This document shows positions 44,318 to 52,931 of a stretch of DNA of 64,000 nt, piece after piece. Numbering within the stretch: position 1 is the stretch's first letter; the number at the start of each line of letters is the position of its first letter. The position numbers and the translations under genes are program-made. This stretch comes from EX4572-165 sp002254885. Its GTDB lineage: Archaea > Thermoplasmatota > E2 > DHVEG-1. Under the pieces are notes generated by a model. That model saw nothing but the letters and a program-made list of their open reading frames with translations, ran no database searches and had not been told where the DNA came from. The stretch lies in contig JAOZSQ010000004.1 in assembly GCA_029939595.1 (NCBI GenBank), forward strand, positions 1 through 64,000, read 5' to 3'.

Positions 44318-44986
44318 TCATTTATTTGATGAAATAAAAATAGCTGCATGATCCTTTTCAAAAGGAGATAATTCAATTAGTTCGTTAATGTGCATTCCTT
44401 CTTCTTTCAGTTGATTTTCAACCATTAAAAAAGCATTTGAAGGTTTCATTGCAACATCAATACTTCTGGCCTTTACCATGATAACTCCTTCACTGTTTTC
44501 TTTTAAGAATAATTTTGAGTTTTTTGCAAAGATTTCTGCTTGATTCCTCTGAGAAATATCTTGGTAAATAAAATCAACTTCTGAGACCATATGAGTATAT
44601 CTATCTGGATGATTCGCATCTTCAATAATAGGTATAATATTATTTCTTTGTTTTACAAGTTTTAAAAGAGTTTTTGCAACCACTGGCGATGGTTCCACAG
44701 CATAGATGTAGCCTTCTGAACAAATATCTGATAAATGACTTACGGTTGTTCCTGATGCTGCCCCCAAATATAAAACTGATGTTGATGATTCAAAGGGTAA
44801 AGAAATATCTTTTTTTGTTAAAGCAGAAGCAAGTTTACTTCGATATGGATTCCATGAACGATATTGCATTCCCTTGAATGTTCGAAGAGCCTCACCATAT
44901 ACCTTAATATTCTTGCAGTTCGGTGGATTTATCGTAAAGAGTTTATTTCCCTTTTGAAAGACTCCATTAATTTTAGATGGTTTCAT
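44318..44986 (-). CDS. flpA: Fibrillarin-like rRNA/tRNA 2'-O-methyltransferase
   Basis: 222 residues. It is the catalytic subunit of box C/D RNP complexes, which place guide-directed 2'-O-methyl groups on RNA. The archaeal fibrillarin pattern is present: YRSWNPYRSKLASAL, the SAM motif VLYLGAASGTTVSHLSDI, VDFIYQDISQRNQAEIF and VMVKARSIDVAM. The usual partner Nop5 is not adjacent. It is the first gene of a minus-strand pair and is divergent from gcvT. Confidence 0.94.
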   Translation of the reverse strand: MKPSKINGVFQKGNKLFTINPPNCKNIKVYGEALRTFKGMQYRSWNPYRSKLASALTKKDISLPFESSTSVLYLGAASGTTVSHLSDICSEGYIYAVEPSPVVAKTLLKLVKQRNNIIPIIEDANHPDRYTHMVSEVDFIYQDISQRNQAEIFAKNSKLFLKENSEGVIMVKARSIDVAMKPSNAFLMVENQLKEEGMHINELIELSPFEKDHAAIFISSNK

Positions 44987-45075
44987 TTCAAGATAAGGTA
45001 AACACTACAGTTGTTTAAGGTTTTGTCGAAATGTTAAATTACCCCTTCTTAATATCCCATGACGGGGAAATTCAT

Positions 45076-46182
45076 ATGTCAACACAATCACCATTACATA
45101 AGAACCATGCAGAATTAAAAGCCAAGTTTACAGAATTTGCTGGATTTAATATGCCATTGCAATTCTCATCAATAAAGGATGAACATTTACAAGTGAGAAA
45201 ATCAGTTGGTTTATTTGATGTTTCTCATATGAGTAATGTATGGATTACAGGTAAAGATGCTGAAAAATTACTTACATTAACAACAATTGAAGATGCATCA
45301 AAAATAGTGAAAAACAAAAGTCAATATACAGCAATACTCAGGGACGATGGAACGATTATTGATGATACGATTTTTATGCATCTTGATGATCGATTCATGA
45401 TTATTCCAAATGCTGGAATGGATGAGATTGTTACAGATTGGTTAAATAAAAAGGCAAAAGAACATAATTTATCTGTAAAAGTAGAAAATGTTTCAAAAGA
45501 CTATGTCATTCTTGCAGTTCAGGGCCCTAAATCAAAAGAACTTTTACAGAAAATGACTGATGTTGACCTAAGTACAATTGGTTTTTTTGGATGTAAAGAA
45601 ATTGTTCTAGCAGATCAAAAATGTATCATTTCTTACACAGGTTATACTGGTGAGCTTGGTTTTGAATTACAGATTACACCTGTTGAAAAAGCAGTACCTC
45701 TTTTTAATAAAATTCTTGGAATTGGAAAAGAATTTAAGATAAAACCAATTGGTCTAGGAGCACGAGATACATTACGTTTAGAAAAATGTTTTTTACTGGC
45801 AGGAAATGAGTTTGAAGGTGGACGTACACCATTAGAAGCTGTGATGTCATGGGCGATAAATTGGGATCATGAGTTTATTGGAAAAGAATCATTGCTAAAA
45901 CAAAAAGAGGAAGGATCATATCAACGTTTGACCTGTCTAGAATGTAATGAAAAAGGAATACCTCGACATGGAAATGAGGTGAAAAAGGATGGAAAAATTG
46001 TTGGAATGATTTCAAGTGGAACTATTTCACCTTGTTTAAACAAAGGAATTGCTTTGGCTTATGTGGATCCGGATGAAAGAAAGATCGGATCAGAGTTAGA
46101 TATTGTTATTCGTGGTAAGAATATCAAGTCAACAATTGTGAAATCACCATTTGTAAAAAAAGATTGGATTTCAACTCAATAA
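45076..46182 (+). CDS. gcvT: Glycine cleavage system T protein (aminomethyltransferase)
   Basis: About 368 residues from ATG 45076; the upstream ATG at 45031 has no ribosome site, while GACGGGGAA lies just before 45076. The enzyme transfers the methylene from the aminomethyl-lipoyl H protein to tetrahydrofolate and releases ammonia. Family motifs are FDVSHMSNVWITG, the folate site LAVQGPKS, SYTGYTGELGFELQI and GLGARDTLRLEKCFLLAGNE. It is followed by gcvH after 42 bases. Genes for the P protein and lipoate attachment are not in the window. Confidence 0.93.
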   Translation: MSTQSPLHKNHAELKAKFTEFAGFNMPLQFSSIKDEHLQVRKSVGLFDVSHMSNVWITGKDAEKLLTLTTIEDASKIVKNKSQYTAILRDDGTIIDDTIFMHLDDRFMIIPNAGMDEIVTDWLNKKAKEHNLSVKVENVSKDYVILAVQGPKSKELLQKMTDVDLSTIGFFGCKEIVLADQKCIISYTGYTGELGFELQITPVEKAVPLFNKILGIGKEFKIKPIGLGARDTLRLEKCFLLAGNEFEGGRTPLEAVMSWAINWDHEFIGKESLLKQKEEGSYQRLTCLECNEKGIPRHGNEVKKDGKIVGMISSGTISPCLNKGIALAYVDPDERKIGSELDIVIRGKNIKSTIVKSPFVKKDWISTQ

Positions 46183-46224
46183 TAACATTAAAAAATAATG
46201 GAATGATATGGGGAATTGATAGTT

Positions 46225-46605
46225 ATGTCAAATGAAATACGTGATGATTTAAAATATACTGATTCTCATGAATGGATAAAGATAAATGATTCAATAGCAA
46301 CAATAGGCATTACGGATCATGCACAATCGGAATTAACTGATATTGTGTTTGCAGAACTCCCTGAAATTGGTAAACTGGTTAAAAAAGGAGATGAATTGTG
46401 TGTTGTGGAATCGGTAAAATCTGTTTCTGAGATCTATTCACCTCTTAGTGGAAAAATTGTAAAAATAAATGAAAAACTAGAAGATGCACCTGAAATCATA
46501 AATGGACAACCATATGATGATGGATGGCTTGTTGAAATTGAAATTGAAAAGAAAGATGAAATTGATGCTTTAATTTCAGGGTCTGAATATCAAAAACTGA
46601 TTTAG
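46225..46605 (+). CDS. gcvH: Glycine cleavage system H protein
   Basis: About 126 residues from ATG 46225, with GGGGAA 9 bases upstream; a TTG at 46216 is a weaker option. It is a lipoyl carrier that shuttles the aminomethyl group between the P and T proteins. The lipoyl-lysine motif VVESVKSVSEIYSPLSGK is present. DDGWLVEIEI near the C-terminus is typical. It is an operon partner of gcvT. Confidence 0.94.
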   Translation: MSNEIRDDLKYTDSHEWIKINDSIATIGITDHAQSELTDIVFAELPEIGKLVKKGDELCVVESVKSVSEIYSPLSGKIVKINEKLEDAPEIINGQPYDDGWLVEIEIEKKDEIDALISGSEYQKLI

Positions 46606-46839
46606 GACTTTATAAATATTATCTCGGATATGGGGATTATATATCACTTTTTGATAACTTTCAATCAGAGTTTCCAGGTGAACATGGAGCTGGATTTAAA
46701 CATATTCATGATGCTTTTGAAGATGAAAAATCTGCATATTGGAAAAATGAAATATTAACACCCACTGAAAAAAGAAATGAGAGATTTTATAGAGGAATAT
46801 TGTAGAGCTTGGACTGTTACTGTTTGGGCAGTATCATAA
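46602..46839 (+). pseudogene. Frameshifted remnant of an unrecognised gene
   Basis: Directly after gcvH a frame without a start codon runs 46602-46805. It translates to protein-like sequence including GYGDYISLFDNFQSEFPGE and HIHDAFEDEKSAYWKNEI. It then stops, but the +1 frame carries on from about 46778 as MRDFIEEYCRAWTVTVWAVS to a TAA at 46839. One frameshift and loss of the start would explain the whole stretch. The family is not recognised. Confidence 0.5.
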
Positions 46840-46960
46840 AAAAATTGAATCTAATAAAATGTGTTTCTTTCTGTAAATCTCCAAATTTTCCTATATAAAA
46901 AAACCTTCATTTTAAAATTTAGATAATATTTAACTTTTTTCGAAACATACTTATATTGCA

Positions 46961-47043
46961 TTATATATCTCAGAATCAGGCGGAGAGATGGGATTGCAAG
47001 TAATTACAATTTTTTTTTTGGAACGGTGTTTAACACCTCCGCC
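46961..47043 (+). ncRNA. Possible short transcript or structured leader before thrS
   Basis: A TATA-like TTATATAT (46961-46968) is followed by GGCGGAGAGATGGGA, a 10-base T-run (47010-47019), the perfect palindrome GGTGTTTAACACC (47025-47037) and CTCCGCC (47037-47043). The last pairs with GGCGGAG at 46979-46985. A polymerase starting about 25 bases after the TATA box would meet the T-run quickly, giving a very short RNA or attenuated leader. thrS has its own TATA box downstream. The structure is real; the function is a guess. Confidence 0.35.
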
Positions 47044-47071
47044 GCCTCCCCCAAAAATATGTTATAAGCAG

Positions 47072-47081
47072 CATATTTAAA
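47072..47081 (+). promoter_or_regulatory. TATA box of thrS
   Basis: ATATTTAAAA lies 42-51 bases before the thrS ATG at 47123, a normal archaeal distance for a short leader. It lies downstream of the T-run and palindrome region described in the previous entry. Confidence 0.5.
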
Positions 47082-47122
47082 AACCGGAAATTGTTTATCG
47101 GGTTCAAGTAGGATTTGATGCA

Positions 47123-48994
47123 ATGAAACTTTTACTTATTCACAGTGATTATATTGAATATGAGGTACGAGAAAAGGCGATTAAACAACCCGAAGAGATA
47201 TCAATCCAAAAAGATAGATTTGACGAGGCTCTTACGGTTTTTACTGCTGTTGAAAAGATCGATGAGAAAAAACCGAAATCGTCTGTAAAACAAGCAATTA
47301 ATGAAATTCTAAAGGTTGCTGAGCAATTAAAAGTCAATAACATCATGCTTTATCCATATGCCCATCTTTCATCATCTCTTGCTTCCCCTAAAAAAGCAAA
47401 AGAAATCATTATTGAAATTGAATATGAATTAAAACAGCATGATTATAATGTAAAAAGATCTCCTTTTGGATGGTATAAAGCATTTAAAATTTCATGTAAG
47501 GGTCATCCCTTATCAGAACTTTCCAGAGAAATAATCCCTGTTGACGATGAATCAGATTCATTGAAAAAAGAAAGAAAACTTAGTTCAGAGTGGCATATAT
47601 TAACAGAGGATGGAACTTTACATGATGTTGGATCATTCCAGTTCAATAAACATGATAACTTAAAGAAATTTACATGGTATGAAAAAGAAAAAGCTCGAGC
47701 AGTAACACAGGAACCAGCACATGTTAAACTAATGCAAAAACTGGAGATAGCAGATTATGAGCCAGCATCTGATGGCGGAAACATGCGTTATTATCCAAAG
47801 GGAAGATTTATAAAAAAATTAATTGAACAATATGTGAATAAACGTGTTGCAGAATACGGCGGTTTAGAAGTAGAAACACCAATCATGTATGATATAGACC
47901 ATCCGACTCTTTCAAAATATCTAAAACGATTCCCTGCTCGACAATATCAAATTGAAAGTGATAAACGAACGTTTTTTTTACGTTTTGCAGCATGTTTCGG
48001 TCAATTCCTTATGGCACATGATTCAACAATTAGCTACAAGAACCTTCCATTAAAACTATATGAACTAACTAGGTATTCTTTCAGAAGAGAGCAATCTGGA
48101 GAGATTGCGGGTTTGAGACGACTGAGAGCTTTCACAATGCCAGATGTTCATTCATTAGTTTCAGATATGGATATGGCAATGGATGAATTTAAAATTCGGT
48201 TTGATCTTAGTCTCAGTGTTTTAAATCAGATTGGTATTGAAACCTCTGATGTGGAGATGGCTTTAAGGACAACAAAAACGTTTTATAATGAAAACAATGA
48301 GTTCATTGTTGATCTTTGTAAAAAAATTGGAAAACCAATTTTAATAGAACTATGGGATGAACGTATTTTTTATTTTGTTTTAAAGTTTGAGTTTAACTTT
48401 GTCGACATGTCCAATAAAGCATCTGCGCTATCAACAGACCAGATAGATATTGAAAACGGGGAACGTTATGGAATAACATTTACTGATACATATGGTAAAC
48501 AGAAACATCCATTAATTCTTCATTGCAGCCCATCAGGTGCTATTGAGCGTGTGATGTATGCACTACTTGAAAAAGAAGCAATAAAAATGAGCAAGGGTGA
48601 AAAACCAATGCTTCCAATATGGCTTTCACCAACACATATCCGTTTAATTCCGGTGGGTGAAGAATTTAAAGAAGATTGCCAAACACTTGTTAAACAACTT
48701 CAAGATGGTTGTTATCATTCAATTCGAGTTGATATTGATGATCGTGAGCAAAGTGTTGGTCGTAAGATCCGAGATGCAGAAAAAGAATGGATCCCTATAA
48801 TCATTGTCTATGGAGAAAAAGAACAAAAAGAACATCTTTTCAAACCTAGATTTAGATTAAAGGAACTCTCCGAAAAAGAAACATATAGTTTAGATGAAAT
48901 AAGGCAATTAATTGTTGACAATACAAAAGAATTTCCTCAGCATCCTCTGCCGTTACCATTACTTCTTTCAATGAGGCCAAAGTTTAAAGGATAA
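47123..48994 (+). CDS. thrS: Threonyl-tRNA synthetase, archaeal type
   Basis: 623-residue class II aminoacyl-tRNA synthetase. The N-terminal 145 residues (MKLLLIHSDYIEYE...) are the archaeal DTD-like editing domain that removes mischarged serine; the bacterial TGS domain is absent. The catalytic core shows motif 1 around IEQYVNKRVAEYGG, motif 2 YSFRREQSGEIAGLRRLRAF and motif 3 HCSPSGAIERVMYALLE. A C-terminal anticodon-binding domain follows (about 505-610). It is of normal length and monocistronic with its own promoter. Confidence 0.96.
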   Translation: MKLLLIHSDYIEYEVREKAIKQPEEISIQKDRFDEALTVFTAVEKIDEKKPKSSVKQAINEILKVAEQLKVNNIMLYPYAHLSSSLASPKKAKEIIIEIEYELKQHDYNVKRSPFGWYKAFKISCKGHPLSELSREIIPVDDESDSLKKERKLSSEWHILTEDGTLHDVGSFQFNKHDNLKKFTWYEKEKARAVTQEPAHVKLMQKLEIADYEPASDGGNMRYYPKGRFIKKLIEQYVNKRVAEYGGLEVETPIMYDIDHPTLSKYLKRFPARQYQIESDKRTFFLRFAACFGQFLMAHDSTISYKNLPLKLYELTRYSFRREQSGEIAGLRRLRAFTMPDVHSLVSDMDMAMDEFKIRFDLSLSVLNQIGIETSDVEMALRTTKTFYNENNEFIVDLCKKIGKPILIELWDERIFYFVLKFEFNFVDMSNKASALSTDQIDIENGERYGITFTDTYGKQKHPLILHCSPSGAIERVMYALLEKEAIKMSKGEKPMLPIWLSPTHIRLIPVGEEFKEDCQTLVKQLQDGCYHSIRVDIDDREQSVGRKIRDAEKEWIPIIIVYGEKEQKEHLFKPRFRLKELSEKETYSLDEIRQLIVDNTKEFPQHPLPLPLLLSMRPKFKG

Positions 48995-49066
48995 ATATAG
49001 TTTTCAGAAAATAGGTCAATTAAGAGAAAATAATATTTCAAATAAAATGGGGAAGGATAGAATAAT

Positions 49067-50197
49067 ATGATAAAAAGAGAAGAAATTCAAAACATTGTTG
49101 ATTCATATGATCATGATGAAATAACGATTGGTGTTCTAGGTGGACATTCTGGTCTTGATGTGTGCAGAGGCGCTAAAAAACATGGATTTAAAACATTAGC
49201 TGTTTGTCAAAAGGGACGAGAGAAAACATATGCAAAATATTACAAAACCCGTTCAGACAAGCGAGGTTGTGTTGATGAAGCTATTGTGCTGGATAAATTC
49301 TCTGATATTGTAAAACCTGAGATTCAAAAAACACTTCGCGATAAAAACACAATTTTTATCCATAACAGATATTTTTGGGTATATTTTGATTTCAAGGATA
49401 TTGAAAACAATTTTAAGGTACCTATTTATGGAACCCGCGGGATGGTAAAACTTGAAGAGCGAGATGTCCCAAAAAATCAATATTATATTCTTAAAAAAGC
49501 TGGTATACGCTACCCTAAAATCATTAAAAAACCTCAAGATATTGATCGTCTCGTTATAGTAAAGGTAAATGAAGCAATTCGCGGGTATGAACGAGCTTTT
49601 TTTTATGCAAGTAGCTATAAGGATTATTTAGAGAAATCAGAAGATCTTCTTAATAAAAAATTAATAACAAAAGAATCATTGGACGTAGCAGTAATTGAGG
49701 AATATATAGTTGGAGCGCAAATTAATTTTAATTATTTTTATAGTGCAATTGATGATGAATTAGAGATTATGGGGACAGATACAAGAAGACAGACTAACCT
49801 GGATGGCCTTCTGAGGCTTCCGGCTAATGAACAAATTGAAGTCATGAAATATATGAAACCAAAAATAATTGAAACCGGTCATATCGCATCAACTACAAAA
49901 GAATCAATTATTGAAAAGATCTTCATGCTTGGGGAAAGTTTTGTATCGACTACAAAAAAAGAATATCCGCCAGGTATCATAGGTCCATTTGCATTACAAG
50001 GAGCGATTGCTGCGGATAAAGGAAAGGAAGAGATGGTTGTTTTTGATGTCTCAATGCGAATTCCCGGTAGCCCTCTTACAAGGTTCACTCCTCATTCCGG
50101 ATATTTATATGGCGATTCTATAAGTTATGGTGAACGTGTTGCAATGGAAATTAAAAAAGCATGTAATCTAAAACGTCTTAAGGATATTGTTACATAG
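49067..50197 (+). CDS. purP: PurP, formate-dependent FAICAR synthetase
   Basis: 376-residue ATP-grasp enzyme that formylates AICAR using formate and ATP (archaeal purine pathway). Family landmarks are ITIGVLGGHSGLDVCRGAKKHGF, the GTRGMVKLEERDVPKNQYYIL segment, IEEYIVGAQINFNYF and FDVSMRIPGSP. This form replaces the folate-dependent bacterial PurH step in archaea. It starts 72 bases after thrS and is preceded by GGGGAAGGA. Confidence 0.94.
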   Translation: MIKREEIQNIVDSYDHDEITIGVLGGHSGLDVCRGAKKHGFKTLAVCQKGREKTYAKYYKTRSDKRGCVDEAIVLDKFSDIVKPEIQKTLRDKNTIFIHNRYFWVYFDFKDIENNFKVPIYGTRGMVKLEERDVPKNQYYILKKAGIRYPKIIKKPQDIDRLVIVKVNEAIRGYERAFFYASSYKDYLEKSEDLLNKKLITKESLDVAVIEEYIVGAQINFNYFYSAIDDELEIMGTDTRRQTNLDGLLRLPANEQIEVMKYMKPKIIETGHIASTTKESIIEKIFMLGESFVSTTKKEYPPGIIGPFALQGAIAADKGKEEMVVFDVSMRIPGSPLTRFTPHSGYLYGDSISYGERVAMEIKKACNLKRLKDIVT

Positions 50198-50204
50198 AAT
50201 AGAA

Positions 50205-50768
50205 TTATTTGCAAATAATTGTTTGTTTTTCAGAAATAATTATATCTACTGGTTTATCATGAAGGCCAGTTGGGATAGAGTTAACGATTTGAAAGTCATA
50301 TGCCAATGCAATTAATGCAGCTTTTGGGTTTTTTTCTATCAATCTATCATAGTATCCTTTTCCATGACCCAGACGATTTCCTTGTATATCAAAGCCAATT
50401 CCGGGGATAATTATCAAATCAATATTGTGGTAAATATGATTGTTTTCTTTTGTTGGTTCAAGAATTCCATAAGCACCATTCACTAGATCCGTCCAGTTAT
50501 TGACCATAATAGGATCAATCATGAAAGTTTTCGTATTTGAACGTGAAACAAGAACGTTTTTCTTTGTTTGAAGAGATTTTTTTATGAGATCATGGGTGAA
50601 AACCTCATGACCATATGAAACATAAAAAAGAACGTTACCTGATTTTTGAAACAATGGGCATTCTTCTAATTTTTTTTGAATAATTTTACTTTTATTATTA
50701 ACCTCATCAATAGACAGCGATTTTCGTTCAACCAATAATCGAGATCTCAAATATTCTTTATCGCTCAT
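50205..50768 (-). CDS. 5-formyltetrahydrofolate cyclo-ligase
   Basis: About 187 residues from ATG 50768 (the ATG 20 codons upstream encodes a hydrophobic tail unlike the family). The enzyme converts 5-formyl-THF to 5,10-methenyl-THF with ATP. Diagnostic motifs are the N-terminal RLLVERKSLS-type basic segment and the C-terminal GHGKGYYDRLIE and ALAYDFQIV. Together with GcvT this suggests C1 metabolism uses tetrahydrofolate-type cofactors here. It is convergent with purP, 7 bases from its stop. Confidence 0.9.
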   Translation of the reverse strand: MSDKEYLRSRLLVERKSLSIDEVNNKSKIIQKKLEECPLFQKSGNVLFYVSYGHEVFTHDLIKKSLQTKKNVLVSRSNTKTFMIDPIMVNNWTDLVNGAYGILEPTKENNHIYHNIDLIIIPGIGFDIQGNRLGHGKGYYDRLIEKNPKAALIALAYDFQIVNSIPTGLHDKPVDIIISEKQTIICK

Positions 50769-50889
50769 ACAAGTACATGAAATAATGACATGTTTTATAA
50801 AAAAATTGGGAAAAAATGCAAGATACAAACAATCCAGACTACAAATCTATTTAAGAAATAAATTCATCTAACAGAATTGGACTTTATTA

Positions 50890-51870
50890 ATGAATAACAA
50901 ATTCTTTAAAAAGGCAAAAAAATTCCTACCATTTATCGGCATCATTATTTTTATCTATACAATTTATGCATTAGATATCTCAGACATTATCGATGCAGTT
51001 TTATCAATAAATCCTCTTTTTTTATTACTAGCAATCCCTCTAACTATTCCAAGAGTATTAATTCGAAATTATGCATGGAAACTGATAATGGATGAACAGA
51101 ACATTCAAATTTCATATTGGAATCTATTATCAATTTTTTTAATGGGCTATTTTTATGGAACAATCACACCAGGATATCTAGGACAATTAATGCGAATCCC
51201 CTATCTTAAAGAAAAAACAAATGAGCCATATGGAAAACTTTTTTTCAATTCATCTATTGAAACTATTGTTCATACGACTACACTATACCTGATGATGTTT
51301 ATTGGTGCACTTATAGTACTTGGTTCTTTTCCTCAGTTGCTTACAATTACAGTGAGTTGGGTGATTATCCTAAGTGTTGTTTTACTAATATTTATAAGAA
51401 AAAATCGTGGCGAAATCATTTTTAAAAAACTCATACACATTTTCATACCTAAATCATTAAAAATATATTTTCAAGATTTTGCAAAATCATTTTATACTGA
51501 TTTCCCACGTATAAAAAAACTTCTTTTACCAGCATTTCTGGGATTATTCACATGGATTATTATCTACTCACAATATTATTTAATCATAATGGCTCTCAAT
51601 CTACCAATTCCTTATCTTTATTTTCTACTTTTATTTCCAGTAGCAAATCTGGCAGCATTAATCCCTATATCTTTTGCAGGACTTGGAACCCGTGAGTTAA
51701 TTGCAGTAATCTTATTTACAACACTATTCTCTGTTCCCGATGAGAAGATATTTGTAGTTTCCCTATTGGGTTTTATTATCACAGATATAGTAACTGGTTT
51801 AATTGGATTAGTTCTTGCATTTAAAGAAAGTGGAAAAGATATGTTCAATAAAAACTTCATTTCTTCTTGA
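50890..51870 (+). CDS. UPF0104 / lysylphosphatidylglycerol-synthase-type membrane protein
   Basis: 326 residues with about eight membrane helices. Landmarks of the LPG_synthase_TM (UPF0104) family are LLAIPLTIPRVLIRNYAWKLI, GTITPGYLGQLMRIPYLK and PISFAGLGTRELIAVI. Archaeal members resemble AglD-like flippase or glycosyl-lipid proteins; the bacterial catalytic domain for lysine transfer is absent. It is the gene before mevalonate kinase and, with a 107-base gap, may be in the same transcription unit. Confidence 0.85.
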   Translation: MNNKFFKKAKKFLPFIGIIIFIYTIYALDISDIIDAVLSINPLFLLLAIPLTIPRVLIRNYAWKLIMDEQNIQISYWNLLSIFLMGYFYGTITPGYLGQLMRIPYLKEKTNEPYGKLFFNSSIETIVHTTTLYLMMFIGALIVLGSFPQLLTITVSWVIILSVVLLIFIRKNRGEIIFKKLIHIFIPKSLKIYFQDFAKSFYTDFPRIKKLLLPAFLGLFTWIIIYSQYYLIIMALNLPIPYLYFLLLFPVANLAALIPISFAGLGTRELIAVILFTTLFSVPDEKIFVVSLLGFIITDIVTGLIGLVLAFKESGKDMFNKNFISS

Positions 51871-51977
51871 TAGTCTCCTGGTAGATGGTAAAAAAGATAT
51901 TTATACTAAGGATGTATTTACTCACCCAAATCAAATATGATCAAAGAACTATTTTACAGAAAGATTTTGTGGTGCCT

Positions 51978-52931
51978 ATGAAAATCGAAGGAATAGGTTT
52001 TGGAAAAGCTATTTTATTTAATGAACATTTTGTAGTGTATGGTGTACCTGCAATAGTCTCAGCAATTGGTAAATACACAGTAGCAAAAGCAACACCTTAT
52101 GAAAAACCAGAACTAAATTTAGAAGATAACAGACAAGCAACACCTCGCTATAAAGAGGATAAAAAGGATCAGCAATTAGATTCCATTCGTAGAATCATTG
52201 AAAAAATGGAAATTGATTTTTCAAATGGTGGAGTTAATGTCGAACTTGCGGGTAATCTTTATTGTGCTAGTGGTATTGGAGCAAGTGCTGCATCTTGTGT
52301 GGCAATGGCTAGAACGCTTTCAAATTATTATGGACTTGATTTAACAGATGATCAAATCAATGATATTGCTTTTGAAGGTGAAAAAGGATACCATGGAACT
52401 CCCTCGGGAATTGATAATACTGCATCTACCTATGGCGGACTTATATGGTTTGAAAAAAAGCAGGAAAACATAATGGAAAAAATATCACTAGCTAACCCCA
52501 TTGAAATTGTCATTGGAAACACTGGAAAAGTAGCTGATACTACAAAAGCTGTTGCTGGTGTACGAGAAAGAAAAGAGGCAAATCCTGATAAATATCAAAC
52601 GATTTTTAATCGAGCTGAAAACATTGCATATCTTGCTAAACAGGCTTTTCATGATGAGGATTATCATGAAATAGGAAAGCTAATGACTGAGAATCATAAA
52701 TTATTGCAACAAATTGAGGTGTCATCTCGTGAACTTGATTTCCTTGTAAGACTTTCAAAAGAGTATGGTGCATATGGTGCAAAACTTACAGGTGGAGGAC
52801 TTGGTGGAAACATCATTGCATTGACACCTGGAAGAAACCTTCAGGAAGAAGTAGCAAATGCAATTGAAAAAGAAGGATTTCAAACAGTGAAAACCCAAAT
52901 TGGTGTCAGGCGTGATGGTGACTTAGAATGA
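51978..52931 (+). CDS. mvk: Mevalonate kinase
   Basis: About 317 residues from ATG 51978 (start chosen because GFGKAILFNEHFVVYG is the usual N-terminus; an upstream frame of 31 codons has no family match). It is a GHMP kinase that phosphorylates mevalonate at C5. Motifs are NLYCASGIGASAASCVAMA (ATP loop), EKGYHGTPSGIDNTASTYGG (substrate-binding Asp/Ser) and KLTGGGLGGNIIAL. It is the first enzyme of the local isoprenoid set, overlapping the UbiD-type gene by 4 bases, so translation is coupled. Confidence 0.92.
   Translation: MKIEGIGFGKAILFNEHFVVYGVPAIVSAIGKYTVAKATPYEKPELNLEDNRQATPRYKEDKKDQQLDSIRRIIEKMEIDFSNGGVNVELAGNLYCASGIGASAASCVAMARTLSNYYGLDLTDDQINDIAFEGEKGYHGTPSGIDNTASTYGGLIWFEKKQENIMEKISLANPIEIVIGNTGKVADTTKAVAGVRERKEANPDKYQTIFNRAENIAYLAKQAFHDEDYHEIGKLMTENHKLLQQIEVSSRELDFLVRLSKEYGAYGAKLTGGGLGGNIIALTPGRNLQEEVANAIEKEGFQTVKTQIGVRRDGDLE

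Noticed and set aside
46979..47060. Possible tRNA in the region before thrS
   Set aside because: No cloverleaf: no GTTCRANNC T loop and no complementary acceptor arms of 7 pairs; only local stems are present.
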